Shown here: positions 50,519 to 59,021 of the stretch, in pieces
Layout of the letters: the number at the start of each line of letters is the position of its first letter
Numbering within the stretch: position 1 is the first letter of the stretch
Made by a program: the position numbers and the translations under genes
Notes under the pieces: model-generated
What the model saw: the letters and a program-made list of their open reading frames with translations, nothing else
The model's database searches: none
Told to the model about the DNA's origin: nothing
Assembly (NCBI RefSeq): GCF_003367905.1
Contig: NZ_CP029462.1
Span: 1,736,001 to 1,800,000, forward strand
DNA from: Megasphaera stantonii
GTDB lineage: Bacteria > Bacillota > Negativicutes > Veillonellales > Megasphaeraceae
DNA length: 64,000 nucleotides
Direction of reading: 5' to 3'

Positions 50519-51604
50519 TTACGTGCGGTGTATGTGAAGGACGACGATTTCCGGCCGGGGACCGGTGCGGAAGGGCGTGCCCCAGAAGCCGTAGCCGCTG
50601 GTGACGACGGCCAGGAGCCGGCCGAAGCGGCGCACGCCGTAGCACAAAGTGTACATGCGGCGGGTGACGACGTTTTCCGGGAAGAACTGGCCGCCGTGGG
50701 TATGGCCGGCCAGGTACAGGTCGTACCCTTGCCGGGCTGCCGGCGCCATGCGCAGCGGCTCGTGGTCGACGGCGATGTTGAAGGCCAAGGCATCGACGGC
50801 GGGCATGGCGTGGTTTGGATAGTGGATATAGTCGCTCATGCCCGTCAGGACGATGTTCCGGCCTATAGGGCTTTGCTCGTCAGCGAGAAAGCGGACAGCC
50901 GGCAGCAGGCGGGCCAGCTCGCCGACGTCGCTGTCGAAGTAGTCGTGATTGCCGTAGACGGCGTAGACGCCTAAGGGTGCGTGCAGGCCGTTTATGTACG
51001 TATAGCTTCCGTCGCGGCGGACGAAGTCCAAATGGGCGTCGATGAGGTCGCCGCCGAATAGAATGGCGTCGGCATGGACCGACTGGATGCGGCGCACCAT
51101 GTTCTTGACGAACCAATGGCTCAGCAAGGGGCTGAAATGGGTGTCTGACAAGAAAGCGATCGTCGTGTCGGCTTCCACTTTGTCGGTTTCGACGAAAATA
51201 TGGCGGTATACCGGCACGAGAGCCCGGTACGAGCCGACGATGAGTATCATGAGGATGCAGGCCCGTATGTACGCCGACAAGCGGGGGCCGACGGCCTGCC
51301 AGTCAAAGCCAGCGGCGGCGCAGAGCAGCCAGGCCAGGCCATACACGACGGCGCCCATAAAGGAATAGATCGTAAAGATAAGCCAGTAGCCGCCGGCCCA
51401 GGCGAAGAACTTGGCCAGCCAGAGCGGCACGGCGTGAATGGCGTTGTGGGCTAAGGAAAAGAAAAAGGGCGCGATACAGAATAGGAGAAATGCCGGCAGC
51501 GTGTCCAGCCAGGGCACAGACGCGCAGTACATGGGCCAGGCGGCGACGCTGCCGACGAGTGATAGAACGCCGATTTTCCAGAAAAAGGCGGTGCGGTTGA
51601 ACAT
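50519..51604 (-). CDS. Membrane-anchored metallophosphoesterase
   Basis: 361 residues. The N-terminal third holds about four membrane segments; the C-terminal calcineurin-like domain has all blocks: FLSDTHFS, LFGGDLIDAH, YGNHDYF, and AGHTHGGQ near the end. It resembles the YkuE-like group of unknown substrate, possibly a phospholipid or lipid-linked phosphate. CAGGAGGATC precedes the ATG. Confidence 0.9.
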   Translation of the reverse strand: MFNRTAFFWKIGVLSLVGSVAAWPMYCASVPWLDTLPAFLLFCIAPFFFSLAHNAIHAVPLWLAKFFAWAGGYWLIFTIYSFMGAVVYGLAWLLCAAAGFDWQAVGPRLSAYIRACILMILIVGSYRALVPVYRHIFVETDKVEADTTIAFLSDTHFSPLLSHWFVKNMVRRIQSVHADAILFGGDLIDAHLDFVRRDGSYTYINGLHAPLGVYAVYGNHDYFDSDVGELARLLPAVRFLADEQSPIGRNIVLTGMSDYIHYPNHAMPAVDALAFNIAVDHEPLRMAPAARQGYDLYLAGHTHGGQFFPENVVTRRMYTLCYGVRRFGRLLAVVTSGYGFWGTPFRTGPRPEIVVLHIHRT

Positions 51605-51687
51605 AAGACGATCCTCCTGTCTGATGGCATCGCCCTTATAATACCCTTTTCCGCCGTTTCTTTCAACGCCGTGTCCGCTCCAAGGGC

Positions 51688-52305
51688 TTATACCCAGCCC
51701 ATGAGCTGCAAGAAGTTCCAGAACAGCTTGGCCCCGTAGAAGGCGATGACGGCGCCGCAGACGACGTTGACGATTCGCAGGGCCTTAGTGTTGAATTTAT
51801 GGCTGTACAGGGAAATGAAAAAGGTCAGGCCGAAAAACCAGAGAAAGGACGCTGATACGACGCCGGCCATAAAGGGCGTGGCCTGGCTCATGGACAAGGT
51901 GACGTGGAAGGCACCGAGCATCATCGTGCCGTCCAGGATAGCCTGCGGGTTAAACCAGGTGACGACGCAGGCCTTGGAAATCGTCTTGCCAAGAGGCATG
52001 CGCTGGCCCGACTGAGCGATTTCGTCCTGGCGGGAGCGGATGAGGTTGACGCCGATGGACATGACGATGAGGCTGCCGATGCAGAGGATGAGGGCCTGGA
52101 GCCATTCGTAGCGGTCCATGAGGGCGCCGACGCCGTAAAAACACGAAATCGACAGGGTAGCGTCGAAGAATAAGACGATGAGAGCTGTGAGCAGGGCCCG
52201 GCGGCGCGACGACGTGAGGGCGGCGTTGATGACGAACAGATTTTGCATGCCGATGGGAGCTACATAGGCCAAGCCCATGGTCAGCCCTTGTAAAAAGAAC
52301 TGCAT
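51688..52305 (-). CDS. LysE/ArgO-family amino-acid exporter
   Basis: 205 residues with six membrane segments. LTMGLAYVAPIGMQNLFVINAAL is the N-terminal signature and VVTWFNPQAILDG the central one. It is divergent from a MocR-type regulator, which probably controls it. ArgO exports arginine and LysE exports lysine plus arginine; the choice cannot be made here. TAAGGAGGAAT precedes the ATG. Confidence 0.9.
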   Translation of the reverse strand: MQFFLQGLTMGLAYVAPIGMQNLFVINAALTSSRRRALLTALIVLFFDATLSISCFYGVGALMDRYEWLQALILCIGSLIVMSIGVNLIRSRQDEIAQSGQRMPLGKTISKACVVTWFNPQAILDGTMMLGAFHVTLSMSQATPFMAGVVSASFLWFFGLTFFISLYSHKFNTKALRIVNVVCGAVIAFYGAKLFWNFLQLMGWV

Positions 52306-52409
52306 ACATATTCCTCCTTAAACCGGCCGAATCAGCGGCGGCATATAGTATTTCGCAGCGGTTATAGTGTATAATAACAGCATCGTTATCGTATCTGCTA
52401 TTAGTATAT

Positions 52410-52463
52410 CAAACCGGCTTCGCCTTTCAATGAGCCAAACCGGCAAAATTGAAGTGAGCCAAA
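52410..52463. repeat. Interleaved direct repeats before the MocR gene
   Basis: CAAACCGGC at 52410-52418 and 52436-52444, and TGAGCCAAA-like at 52431-52439 and 52455-52463. MocR proteins are known to bind direct repeats, so these are candidate operators. Confidence 0.45.
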
Positions 52464-52474
52464 AGGAGGACATC

Positions 52475-53944
52475 ATGTATCGTATCCAGCCAGTACAGAT
52501 CGACTGGAAGCCAGACAAATCCGGCCCCGACGCCGTCTATGCCCAAATCGTCCGCTTCGTCTGCCAGAAGGTAGAGACGGGAGAATGGCCTATCGGCACG
52601 CGTCTGCCGTCCCACCGGGAGCTGGCCCGCCTGTTCGGCGTCAACCGCGGCACCATCGGGAAAGCCCTGGACATGCTGAATTCGTACGGCTTGATCAAGG
52701 GCAACAGGGGCAACGGCACGGTTATTGCCAGCAACACCTGGTCGGTGCTGCTGCCCCATCAGGCCGACTGGGGCAGCTACGTGTCGGCAGGCTATTTCCA
52801 GGCCAATAAGACCGTCGTGCAGGAGATTAACCGGTTGGAATTTTCTCCGCAGATGGTGCGCCTCGGCACGGGCGAACTCGACCCGCGCCTCTTTCCGGCC
52901 GACATGATGAAGGAGGCATTGTCGCGCGTCGCATCATCGATAGAGTCCCTGGGCTATCCGGAGCCGCTGGGGCTGGAGCGCCTGCGCAAAGCCGTGTCTC
53001 GCCATCTGGAAAAAATCGGCATCATCGCCCCGCCGTCGTCTATCCTCATCACGTCGGGAGCCTTGCAAGCCCTGCAGCTCATCTCGGCCAGCCTCCTCGA
53101 AGGCGGCTCCGTCGTGTATACAGAGCGGCCGACGTATTTGAATTCCCTCCGCGTCTTTCAGTCGGCAGGGCTGCGCCTGACCGGCGTGGCCATGGACGCC
53201 CAGGGCATCAGCATGGCGTCGCTGCAGAACATCGTGCCCCTGTCGTCGGCGAAAACCGACGCCGTGCTGTACACCATCCCGACGAATCACAATCCGACGG
53301 GACGCACGATGACGGCAGACCGCCGCTATGCCCTCTTGAAATTCTGCGCCAACCGCCGCCTGCCGATTATCGAAGACGGCGCCTATCAGGATCTGTCCTT
53401 TGACGCCGCCCCGCCGCCGCTGAAAGCCATCGACAAGATCGGCACGGTCATCTACCTGGGCAGCGCTTCGAAATCCCTGGCCCCGGGCCTGCGCATCGGC
53501 TGGCTCGTCGGCCCGGAGCCCGTCGTCCAGCGATTAGGCGACGTGAAGATGCAGGTCGATTACGGCGCGAGCTCCCTGTCGCAGATGGTCATGGCCGAAT
53601 TTCTCGAAAGCGGCATGTACGACGAGTACAACGTCTTTTTGCGGAACGAACTGCGCCGCCGCCGCGACGCGGCCCTCGACGTGCTGAACAAGCGCTTCCG
53701 CAGCATCGCCTCGTGGCAGGTCCCCGACGGGGGCTTCTACATCTGGCTGACCTTAAAGGAGACGATTCACATGGAATTCATCTTCCGGGCCGCCGCCAAG
53801 GAGGGCATCCTCATCAACCCCGGCGACATCTACGACTTCCGCCGCAATAACTCCCTGCGCCTGTCGTATTCCTATACGACGCCGGAAGAATTCAGGGATG
53901 CGGCCCTGAAGCTGGCTGATATTATTGAGAGAGAAATAGAATAG
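52475..53944 (+). CDS. MocR/GntR-type regulator with aminotransferase domain
   Basis: 489 residues. The N-terminal GntR winged helix (about 18-85; LPSHRELARLFGVNRGTIGKAL) is followed by a fold-type I PLP domain with YTIPTNHNPTGRTM, EDGAYQDLSFD and YLGSASKSLAPGLRIGWLV carrying the PLP lysine. Such proteins sense PLP or an amino acid. The ATG at 52475 follows AAAGGAGGACATC; upstream in-frame starts lie in the repeat region. It is divergent from the LysE-type exporter. Confidence 0.92.
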   Translation: MYRIQPVQIDWKPDKSGPDAVYAQIVRFVCQKVETGEWPIGTRLPSHRELARLFGVNRGTIGKALDMLNSYGLIKGNRGNGTVIASNTWSVLLPHQADWGSYVSAGYFQANKTVVQEINRLEFSPQMVRLGTGELDPRLFPADMMKEALSRVASSIESLGYPEPLGLERLRKAVSRHLEKIGIIAPPSSILITSGALQALQLISASLLEGGSVVYTERPTYLNSLRVFQSAGLRLTGVAMDAQGISMASLQNIVPLSSAKTDAVLYTIPTNHNPTGRTMTADRRYALLKFCANRRLPIIEDGAYQDLSFDAAPPPLKAIDKIGTVIYLGSASKSLAPGLRIGWLVGPEPVVQRLGDVKMQVDYGASSLSQMVMAEFLESGMYDEYNVFLRNELRRRRDAALDVLNKRFRSIASWQVPDGGFYIWLTLKETIHMEFIFRAAAKEGILINPGDIYDFRRNNSLRLSYSYTTPEEFRDAALKLADIIEREIE

Positions 53945-53954
53945 AAAAATATAA

Positions 53955-53997
53955 ACGCCTTTCTGCACAAGTAATTTTAATTTGTGCGGAGAGGCGT
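53955..53997. terminator. Bidirectional terminator
   Basis: ACGCCT...AGGCGT outer arms and GCACAA...TTGTGC inner arms with an AT-rich loop, then ATTTTT on the plus strand and ATATTTTT on the minus strand. Confidence 0.85.
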
Positions 53998-54001
53998 ATT
54001 T

Positions 54002-54451
54002 TTATGAGGGAGAGGAGGTTTTATAAAATGGCATTTGACAACAAATTAAAAAATACAAATTAGCAATAGCTGAAGCTACAGTATTAGGGATAAGAGAACC
54101 CGATATACGTTGATTGGTAAATGTTTCCGACAAATCACCGTTAGAATATGTTGAGATTTTATTACATTCAAAAAATATTTTTTGTCTGGCGTAGTCATAA
54201 GTATATATCGTTGGATACACAACTATAGTATTATGTTTTTTGTTATGCAGGATTGTTTCTCCTTGAATTGTATAATACGGTGGAGAGCATTTTATAATTG
54301 AAGGAGAGTGGATATTTACATATACTTCCGTCACCGTATCTTCAGATATTTTTAGGTACTGACCTTGCGCTAAGTCAATTGCACCTGCATGTGTACATGA
54401 AAACAGCAGCATGAATAACAGGCTAATCAGAATGACAGTATGCTTTCTCAT
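54002..54451 (-). CDS. AT-rich secreted or lipoprotein-like protein of unknown function
   Basis: 149 residues. The N terminus is a signal sequence (KHTVILISLLFMLLFSCTHAGA) with LLFSC that could serve as a lipobox, or signal cleavage after AGA. The mature part has short beta-like segments and few charged residues. Base composition is clearly more AT-rich than neighbours, which suggests transfer. GGAGGTAAC precedes the ATG. I do not recognise a family. Confidence 0.62.
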   Translation of the reverse strand: MRKHTVILISLLFMLLFSCTHAGAIDLAQGQYLKISEDTVTEVYVNIHSPSIIKCSPPYYTIQGETILHNKKHNTIVVYPTIYTYDYARQKIFFECNKISTYSNGDLSETFTNQRISGSLIPNTVASAIANLYFLICCQMPFYKTSSPS

Positions 54452-54542
54452 GATGTTACCTCCATCCCCTCCTTTTGATTACTTTATTTCTTTATAATAT
54501 AACAGACAGATATGCGTACCGCCAAGTTCGTTAAACGATACT

Positions 54543-55679
54543 TTATATGGATGCAGTTGAATCCGTCAACATATATTCTGCCAAGATTTGCAGCCCCGTT
54601 TCTATCGTATCGAGTTCCAGCCATTCGTGGGTCGTGTGTTCGTCGTGGCTGCGGCAGACGCCGAAGGACAGGGCCGGGATGCCCAGGCTGAGGGGGATGT
54701 TGGCGTCGGTACTGCCGGAAATAAAGGGCGTGCCGAGGCCGTACTTGCTGCGGATGGCGGCGATGCGCCGGCATTGAGCCGAGATATCTGCGCCGCTGCT
54801 GCAGGGCCGTTCGCCGAGAAGGGTCGTCGTAAGGGTCAGGCCGTCCCGACGGACGTCGGCGACGAGACCCAGAAAGGCCTTGTCCAGTTTTTCCAATTCG
54901 TCGTGTGATTCAGAGCGCAGGTCGACAGTGAATTCGGCGCTGGCGGCGATGGAGTTAATCGTCGTGCCGCCGCAGATGGTGCCGACGTTATACGTCGTCT
55001 TCGGAGCAGCTGGGACAGGCAGGCTGTAGAGTTTGGAAATAATAGACGCGGCGGCAGCGATGGCGCTGGTGTGTCCGAAGTGCATCCAGCTGTGGCCGCC
55101 CTGGGCTTCGATGGAGACGCGGTAGCGGCGCGACCCGACAGGAATGGCGACGACGTCGTCGAAGGTGCAGTCGACGGCGAGGGCCTCTGTAATGCGCCCC
55201 TTCCAGTCCTCCATGATGCGGCGCATGCCCTTGAGATTGCCCATGCCTTCTTCGCCGACGTTGAAGGCAAAGAGGGCTCCCTGCGGCAGGGTGAGATTCA
55301 AATCGCGCAGCATGGTGAGGAGAAACAGCAGCCCTGCCACGCCGACGCTGTTGTCGCCGCACGACGGTGCAGCGAGGATATGGCCGTCTATGCGGGGCGT
55401 TAGATCCACAGGGCCTTTGAATACGGTGTCCATATGGGCGCTGTACAGCGGAAAGGCTGTCCGCCCCTCGATTTGGCAGGGGCAGAGGACGTTTCCCGCC
55501 TCGTCGATGCAGGCCCGCCCTTGGCCTAGGTCGTGCAGATATTTCAGCACCCAGGCGGCTTTTTTGCCCTCCTGTCCCGTCGGCGAGGGAATGGTGATAA
55601 TCTGGCGCAGCAATTCTGTGAATTGAGACTGGCGGCTGCGGATATAGGTATTGAGTTGTTCTACTATAGAGGAATGCAT
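54543..55679 (-). CDS. M20-family metallopeptidase
   Basis: 378 residues. YSAHMDTVFKGPVDL, APSCGDNSVGVAGLLFLL and FNVGEEGMGNLKGMR hold the zinc ligands and catalytic acids; GGHSWMHFG is in the dimerisation lid domain. It is nearest the PepT/ArgE-like M20 group that cleaves short peptides or deacylates amino acids. The ATG at 55679 is placed 9 nt after AAGGAG; the ATG nine bases upstream is too close to that site. Confidence 0.85.
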   Translation of the reverse strand: MHSSIVEQLNTYIRSRQSQFTELLRQIITIPSPTGQEGKKAAWVLKYLHDLGQGRACIDEAGNVLCPCQIEGRTAFPLYSAHMDTVFKGPVDLTPRIDGHILAAPSCGDNSVGVAGLLFLLTMLRDLNLTLPQGALFAFNVGEEGMGNLKGMRRIMEDWKGRITEALAVDCTFDDVVAIPVGSRRYRVSIEAQGGHSWMHFGHTSAIAAAASIISKLYSLPVPAAPKTTYNVGTICGGTTINSIAASAEFTVDLRSESHDELEKLDKAFLGLVADVRRDGLTLTTTLLGERPCSSGADISAQCRRIAAIRSKYGLGTPFISGSTDANIPLSLGIPALSFGVCRSHDEHTTHEWLELDTIETGLQILAEYMLTDSTASI

Positions 55680-55747
55680 GACTTTCATCTCCTTGCAATG
55701 CCGATGGGCTGTCCCATGTATCTCCTCATATCATGGGGCGGCCAAAG

Positions 55748-55785
55748 AAAAACATCAGGAACGGCTTCACGTACCTGATGTTTTT
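55748..55785 (-). terminator. Terminator of the Rpn nuclease gene
   Basis: AAACATCAGG and CCTGATGTTT arms with a 14-nt loop. On the minus strand CCTGATGTTTTT follows; on the plus strand there is an even longer U-run. Confidence 0.85.
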
Positions 55786-55788
55786 TTA

Positions 55789-56766
55789 TTACTCCGTTGC
55801 CGGCGCAGGCTGGGCGGCGGCAATGGCATGGACCGTTTCTTCCGGCAGGCCCATGATGCGGGCGATCAGTTCATGGGACAGGCCTTCCTGGAGCATCGTC
55901 GCTACGGTTTGTTCTGTCAGCCGTTTCCGTTCCTCCAACCGTCCTTCTTCCCGTCCTTCCTTTCGCCCTTCAGCCCGTCCTTCTTCCCGGCCCTCAGCTA
56001 AGCCCTCGGCCCGGCCTTCTTCGAGGCCTTTCTGCCAGCCTTCGGTCCGGCTCTTTTCGATATTATGCATCATAGAAATATAGTCGCGCCGCGCTTTTTC
56101 CTGAATTTCGTATTTTCGGCGCAGCTTTTCGTCCTGCGTGAAATACATTTCGCATTTCATCGCTTCTTTGATGGCCGGTTCGCTCATAGCCAGCACCTCC
56201 CGTTCTTCGTCGCTGCATTGGTGGGAAAAATAGGCGATCCAGCGCTCTGATTTCCGCAGCTTGCGGATGTCGCCGATGCGGATTTTTTCCAGCTCGATAA
56301 AGTGCATTTCTAAATCGTCGATGAGGATGTCCTTTGTTTCATCGTTGCAGATATGGTATGAATGATGGCATGTCGTGTATTGGGCAAAGGCGTTGAAATC
56401 CATCAGGTTGATGGAAATTGCCGGCATGAGCTTGTCATAGGGCTCGCCTTCGCGGAGCTCGCTGCCGTACATTTTTGCCCAATAGTAGAGGGAACGGCGG
56501 GCCATGTCCGGATCTTTGCAGACCTGTACTTCGATATTGACCTGCGTGCCGTCGTTCATTTTCGCCCGGATATCCAGGACAGATACCTTGCCGTCCTGCA
56601 TGATGGGGGTCATTTCCTTGTCTAAGAATTCTAAATCGATGAATAGCATATCGTCGGTCCGGTTCAGGATTCCGTTGATAAAACTCAGCGTCAGGAATTT
56701 CTTTTTTGTATCGCCGAGGAGATATTTGAAAAATACGTCGTTTAGCCGGTTTAATTGCTGCGCCAT
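55789..56766 (-). CDS. Rpn-family PD-(D/E)XK nuclease
   Basis: 325 residues of the recombination-promoting nuclease (transposase_31-like) family. NDVFFKYLLGD opens the domain; SVLDIRAKMNDGTQVNIEVQV holds the D...ExQ active site, and RSLYYWAKMYG follows. A charged tract (about 240-280) repeats EGRAEG, EGREEG and EGRKEG as a helix. The family makes DNA breaks during horizontal transfer and is highly mobile. AAGGAGGCGG precedes the ATG. Confidence 0.9.
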   Translation of the reverse strand: MAQQLNRLNDVFFKYLLGDTKKKFLTLSFINGILNRTDDMLFIDLEFLDKEMTPIMQDGKVSVLDIRAKMNDGTQVNIEVQVCKDPDMARRSLYYWAKMYGSELREGEPYDKLMPAISINLMDFNAFAQYTTCHHSYHICNDETKDILIDDLEMHFIELEKIRIGDIRKLRKSERWIAYFSHQCSDEEREVLAMSEPAIKEAMKCEMYFTQDEKLRRKYEIQEKARRDYISMMHNIEKSRTEGWQKGLEEGRAEGLAEGREEGRAEGRKEGREEGRLEERKRLTEQTVATMLQEGLSHELIARIMGLPEETVHAIAAAQPAPATE

Positions 56767-56905
56767 AGCCGCCTCCTTTTTTACTGTTCTTACTTGTATT
56801 GTATCACGATTTGCCTTTATGCCATAGGGAGAAAGACGTTATATTATGAGCTGGAGGCATAGAAAAACTCGCTGCGGCGAGGTGTGCCGCAGCGAGCTGA
56901 TAGGA

Positions 56906-58468
56906 TTAGCCCAATATCTTTTTCAAGTCTTCTTCCGGTGTGGAAATGGGGGTGATGTTGTAGTTTTCTACGAGGAAGTTCAGGACATTCGGCGATACGA
57001 AGGCCGGCAGCGTCGGGCCGAGGTAAATGTTCTTGAGTCCCAGGTACAGGAGCGTGAGGAGAATGCAGACGGCCTTCTGCTCGTACCAGGAGAGAACCAA
57101 GGTGAGAGGCAGGTCGTTGACGCCGCAGCCAAAGGCTTCTGACAGGGCGACTGCTACTTTGATGGCACTGTAGGCGTCGTTGCACTGGCCCATATCCATG
57201 ATGCGGGGCAGGCCGCCGATAGTGCCGAGGTCGAGGTCGTTGAAGCGGTATTTGCCGCAGGCCAAGGTCAGGATGACCGTGTCGGCCGGAGTCTGTTTGA
57301 CAAAGTCCGTATAGTAATTGCGGCCCGGACGGGCGCCGTCGCAGCCGCCGACGAGGAAGAAGTGTTTAATGGCGCCGCCTTTGACTGCGTCGATGACTTT
57401 GTCGGCGACAGAAAGAACTGTGCCGTGACCGAAGCCGGTCATGACCGTCGTGCCGCCGTTGATGCCCGTGAAATGCTGTTCTTCGCTGTATCCGCCCAGG
57501 GCCAGGGCCTTTTCGATGACCGGCGTAAAGTCCTTATCTTCGCCGATGTGGACGAGACCGGGGTAGGAGACGACTTCCGTCGTGAAGACGCGGTCGCTGT
57601 ACGAGCTGCGCGGCGGCATGAGGCAGTTTGTCGTGAACAGAATAGCGCCGGGAACGTTGTCAAATTCCTTCTGCTGATTCTGCCAGGCTGTGCCGAAGTT
57701 GCCCTTCAAATGGCCGTATTTCTTGAGCAGGGGATAGCCGTGGGCCGGCAGCATTTCGCCGTGGGTATAGATGTTGATGCCTTTTCCTTCGGTCTGCTTC
57801 AGGAGCAGTTCCAAATCCTTCAGGTCGTGGCCTGTTACGATGATAAAGGGGCCCTTTTCAATCGTCAGGGGAACCGTCGTCGGCGTCGGCGTGCCGTACG
57901 CCGTCGTGTTGGCTTCGTCGAGGAGAGCCATGCAGGTCAGGTTGACCTTGCCCGTTTCCATGACGATGGGCAGGAGTTCATCCATGCCCCAGTCTTCGCC
58001 GAGGGCAGCCAATCCCTTCAAGAAGAAGGCGTCGACCTCTTCGCTGCTGCGGCCCAGCATGAGGGCATGATAGGCGTAGGCTGCCATGCCGCGCAGGCCG
58101 AAGAGGATGAGAGATTTCAGGGAGCGGATATCTTCGTCGGCTTTCCAAATCTGACGGACGTCATAGTCGCCGGCCTGTCCGCCGAGGGCCGCTTTTTCCG
58201 CACGCACTCTATCTATCATGATCTGAATAGTTGATTCGTCGAAGTTGACGTTAGTAATCGTTGTAAATAAAGCTTCCAGCACGAGGCGGTGCGTCTGGGC
58301 TGTCGGAGCATTTGTCTGACAGACGCGGGCCAGGCCGATGAGGGCGCTGGTCAGTTCATCCTGCAAATCTGCTGCGGCAGCCGATTTGCCGCATACGCCG
58401 GCGCAGCCCGTGCAGCCAGTGCCTCTCATCGTTTGCTCACATTGAAAACAGAACATTTTATTTTCCAT
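56906..58468 (-). CDS. hcp: Hybrid cluster protein (hydroxylamine/NO reductase)
   Basis: 520 residues. The N-terminal cluster motif is CFQCEQTMRGTGCTG then GVCGK (Cys7, 10, 19 and 26). Later cysteine segments ligating the hybrid cluster include LTCMAL, TNCLMPP and LTLACGKYRF, and VGGCDGARPGRNYY is typical. It deals with NO and hydroxylamine during nitrosative stress in anaerobes. The ATG at 58468 follows AAAGGAGG; an in-frame start 99 nt upstream would cover the promoter. No hcr reductase gene follows. Confidence 0.95.
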   Translation of the reverse strand: MENKMFCFQCEQTMRGTGCTGCAGVCGKSAAAADLQDELTSALIGLARVCQTNAPTAQTHRLVLEALFTTITNVNFDESTIQIMIDRVRAEKAALGGQAGDYDVRQIWKADEDIRSLKSLILFGLRGMAAYAYHALMLGRSSEEVDAFFLKGLAALGEDWGMDELLPIVMETGKVNLTCMALLDEANTTAYGTPTPTTVPLTIEKGPFIIVTGHDLKDLELLLKQTEGKGINIYTHGEMLPAHGYPLLKKYGHLKGNFGTAWQNQQKEFDNVPGAILFTTNCLMPPRSSYSDRVFTTEVVSYPGLVHIGEDKDFTPVIEKALALGGYSEEQHFTGINGGTTVMTGFGHGTVLSVADKVIDAVKGGAIKHFFLVGGCDGARPGRNYYTDFVKQTPADTVILTLACGKYRFNDLDLGTIGGLPRIMDMGQCNDAYSAIKVAVALSEAFGCGVNDLPLTLVLSWYEQKAVCILLTLLYLGLKNIYLGPTLPAFVSPNVLNFLVENYNITPISTPEEDLKKILG

Positions 58469-58514
58469 AGTAAAGACCTCCTTTGGAACGATACTCATTT
58501 CAGTTGATATACTA

Positions 58515-58556
58515 AGTATAGTGGCAAAGGAGGGATCTGTCTGTTGTAAATACAAC
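58515..58556 (-). promoter_or_regulatory. hcp promoter with activator-type dyad at -41.5
   Basis: Minus strand dyad GTTGTA-TT-TACAAC (58556-58543), 22 nt, then TATACT (58520-58515). If transcription starts 7 nt past the -10 box, the dyad centre is at -41.5, the class II position of Crp/FNR activators. There is no -35 match, as expected for an activated promoter. HcpR-like control is inferred. Confidence 0.65.
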
Positions 58557-58589
58557 GGATATATCAATTTTGTAGAATTTTTGTATACA

Positions 58590-59021
58590 TTAGTCGCCGT
58601 GAATGCGATCCAGCATGGACTGGATGAAGGACAGCATCTGCTGCCGGTCGTCCCGTGAGAGGCCCGCTAAGACGGCGCTGCGGTGATTGCCGGCGGCCTG
58701 GGCTGCCAGGGGGTACAGCTCCCGGCCCTTTTCTGTGAGGGAAATGCGTTTTTCCCGTTTGTCCTGGCTGCTCGTCCGCACGATGAGTCCTTTCTGCTCC
58801 ATCTTGCTCAGGGTCTTGGAAATGGCCGCCCCTTCGATTTCCAAGGCTGCGGCGATGTCCGATTGGGGAAAGGAGTCGTGATTGGCGACGAAGTTGAGGA
58901 CGGCCCACTCGGAGCTGTACAGGCCGAGGGGCTTCATGACCTCGTTGACGCCTTTCGTAAAGGCTCGGACCGTGACGTGAAGCTGCCGTATTAATGCGTC
59001 GTCTAACTGTGTATCAGCCAT
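58590..59021 (-). CDS. MarR-family transcriptional regulator
   Basis: 143 residues. QSDIAAALEIEGAAISKTLSKMEQKGLI is the recognition helix region and SSQDKREKRISLTEKG the wing. It overlaps the upstream MFS gene by 8 nt in one operon and likely represses the shared promoter at 60324, which has palindromic sites. Confidence 0.9.
   Translation of the reverse strand: MADTQLDDALIRQLHVTVRAFTKGVNEVMKPLGLYSSEWAVLNFVANHDSFPQSDIAAALEIEGAAISKTLSKMEQKGLIVRTSSQDKREKRISLTEKGRELYPLAAQAAGNHRSAVLAGLSRDDRQQMLSFIQSMLDRIHGD

Noticed and set aside
49326-50645. Minus-strand 439-residue frame
   Set aside because: Antisense shadow of the aminotransferase gene in GC-rich DNA.
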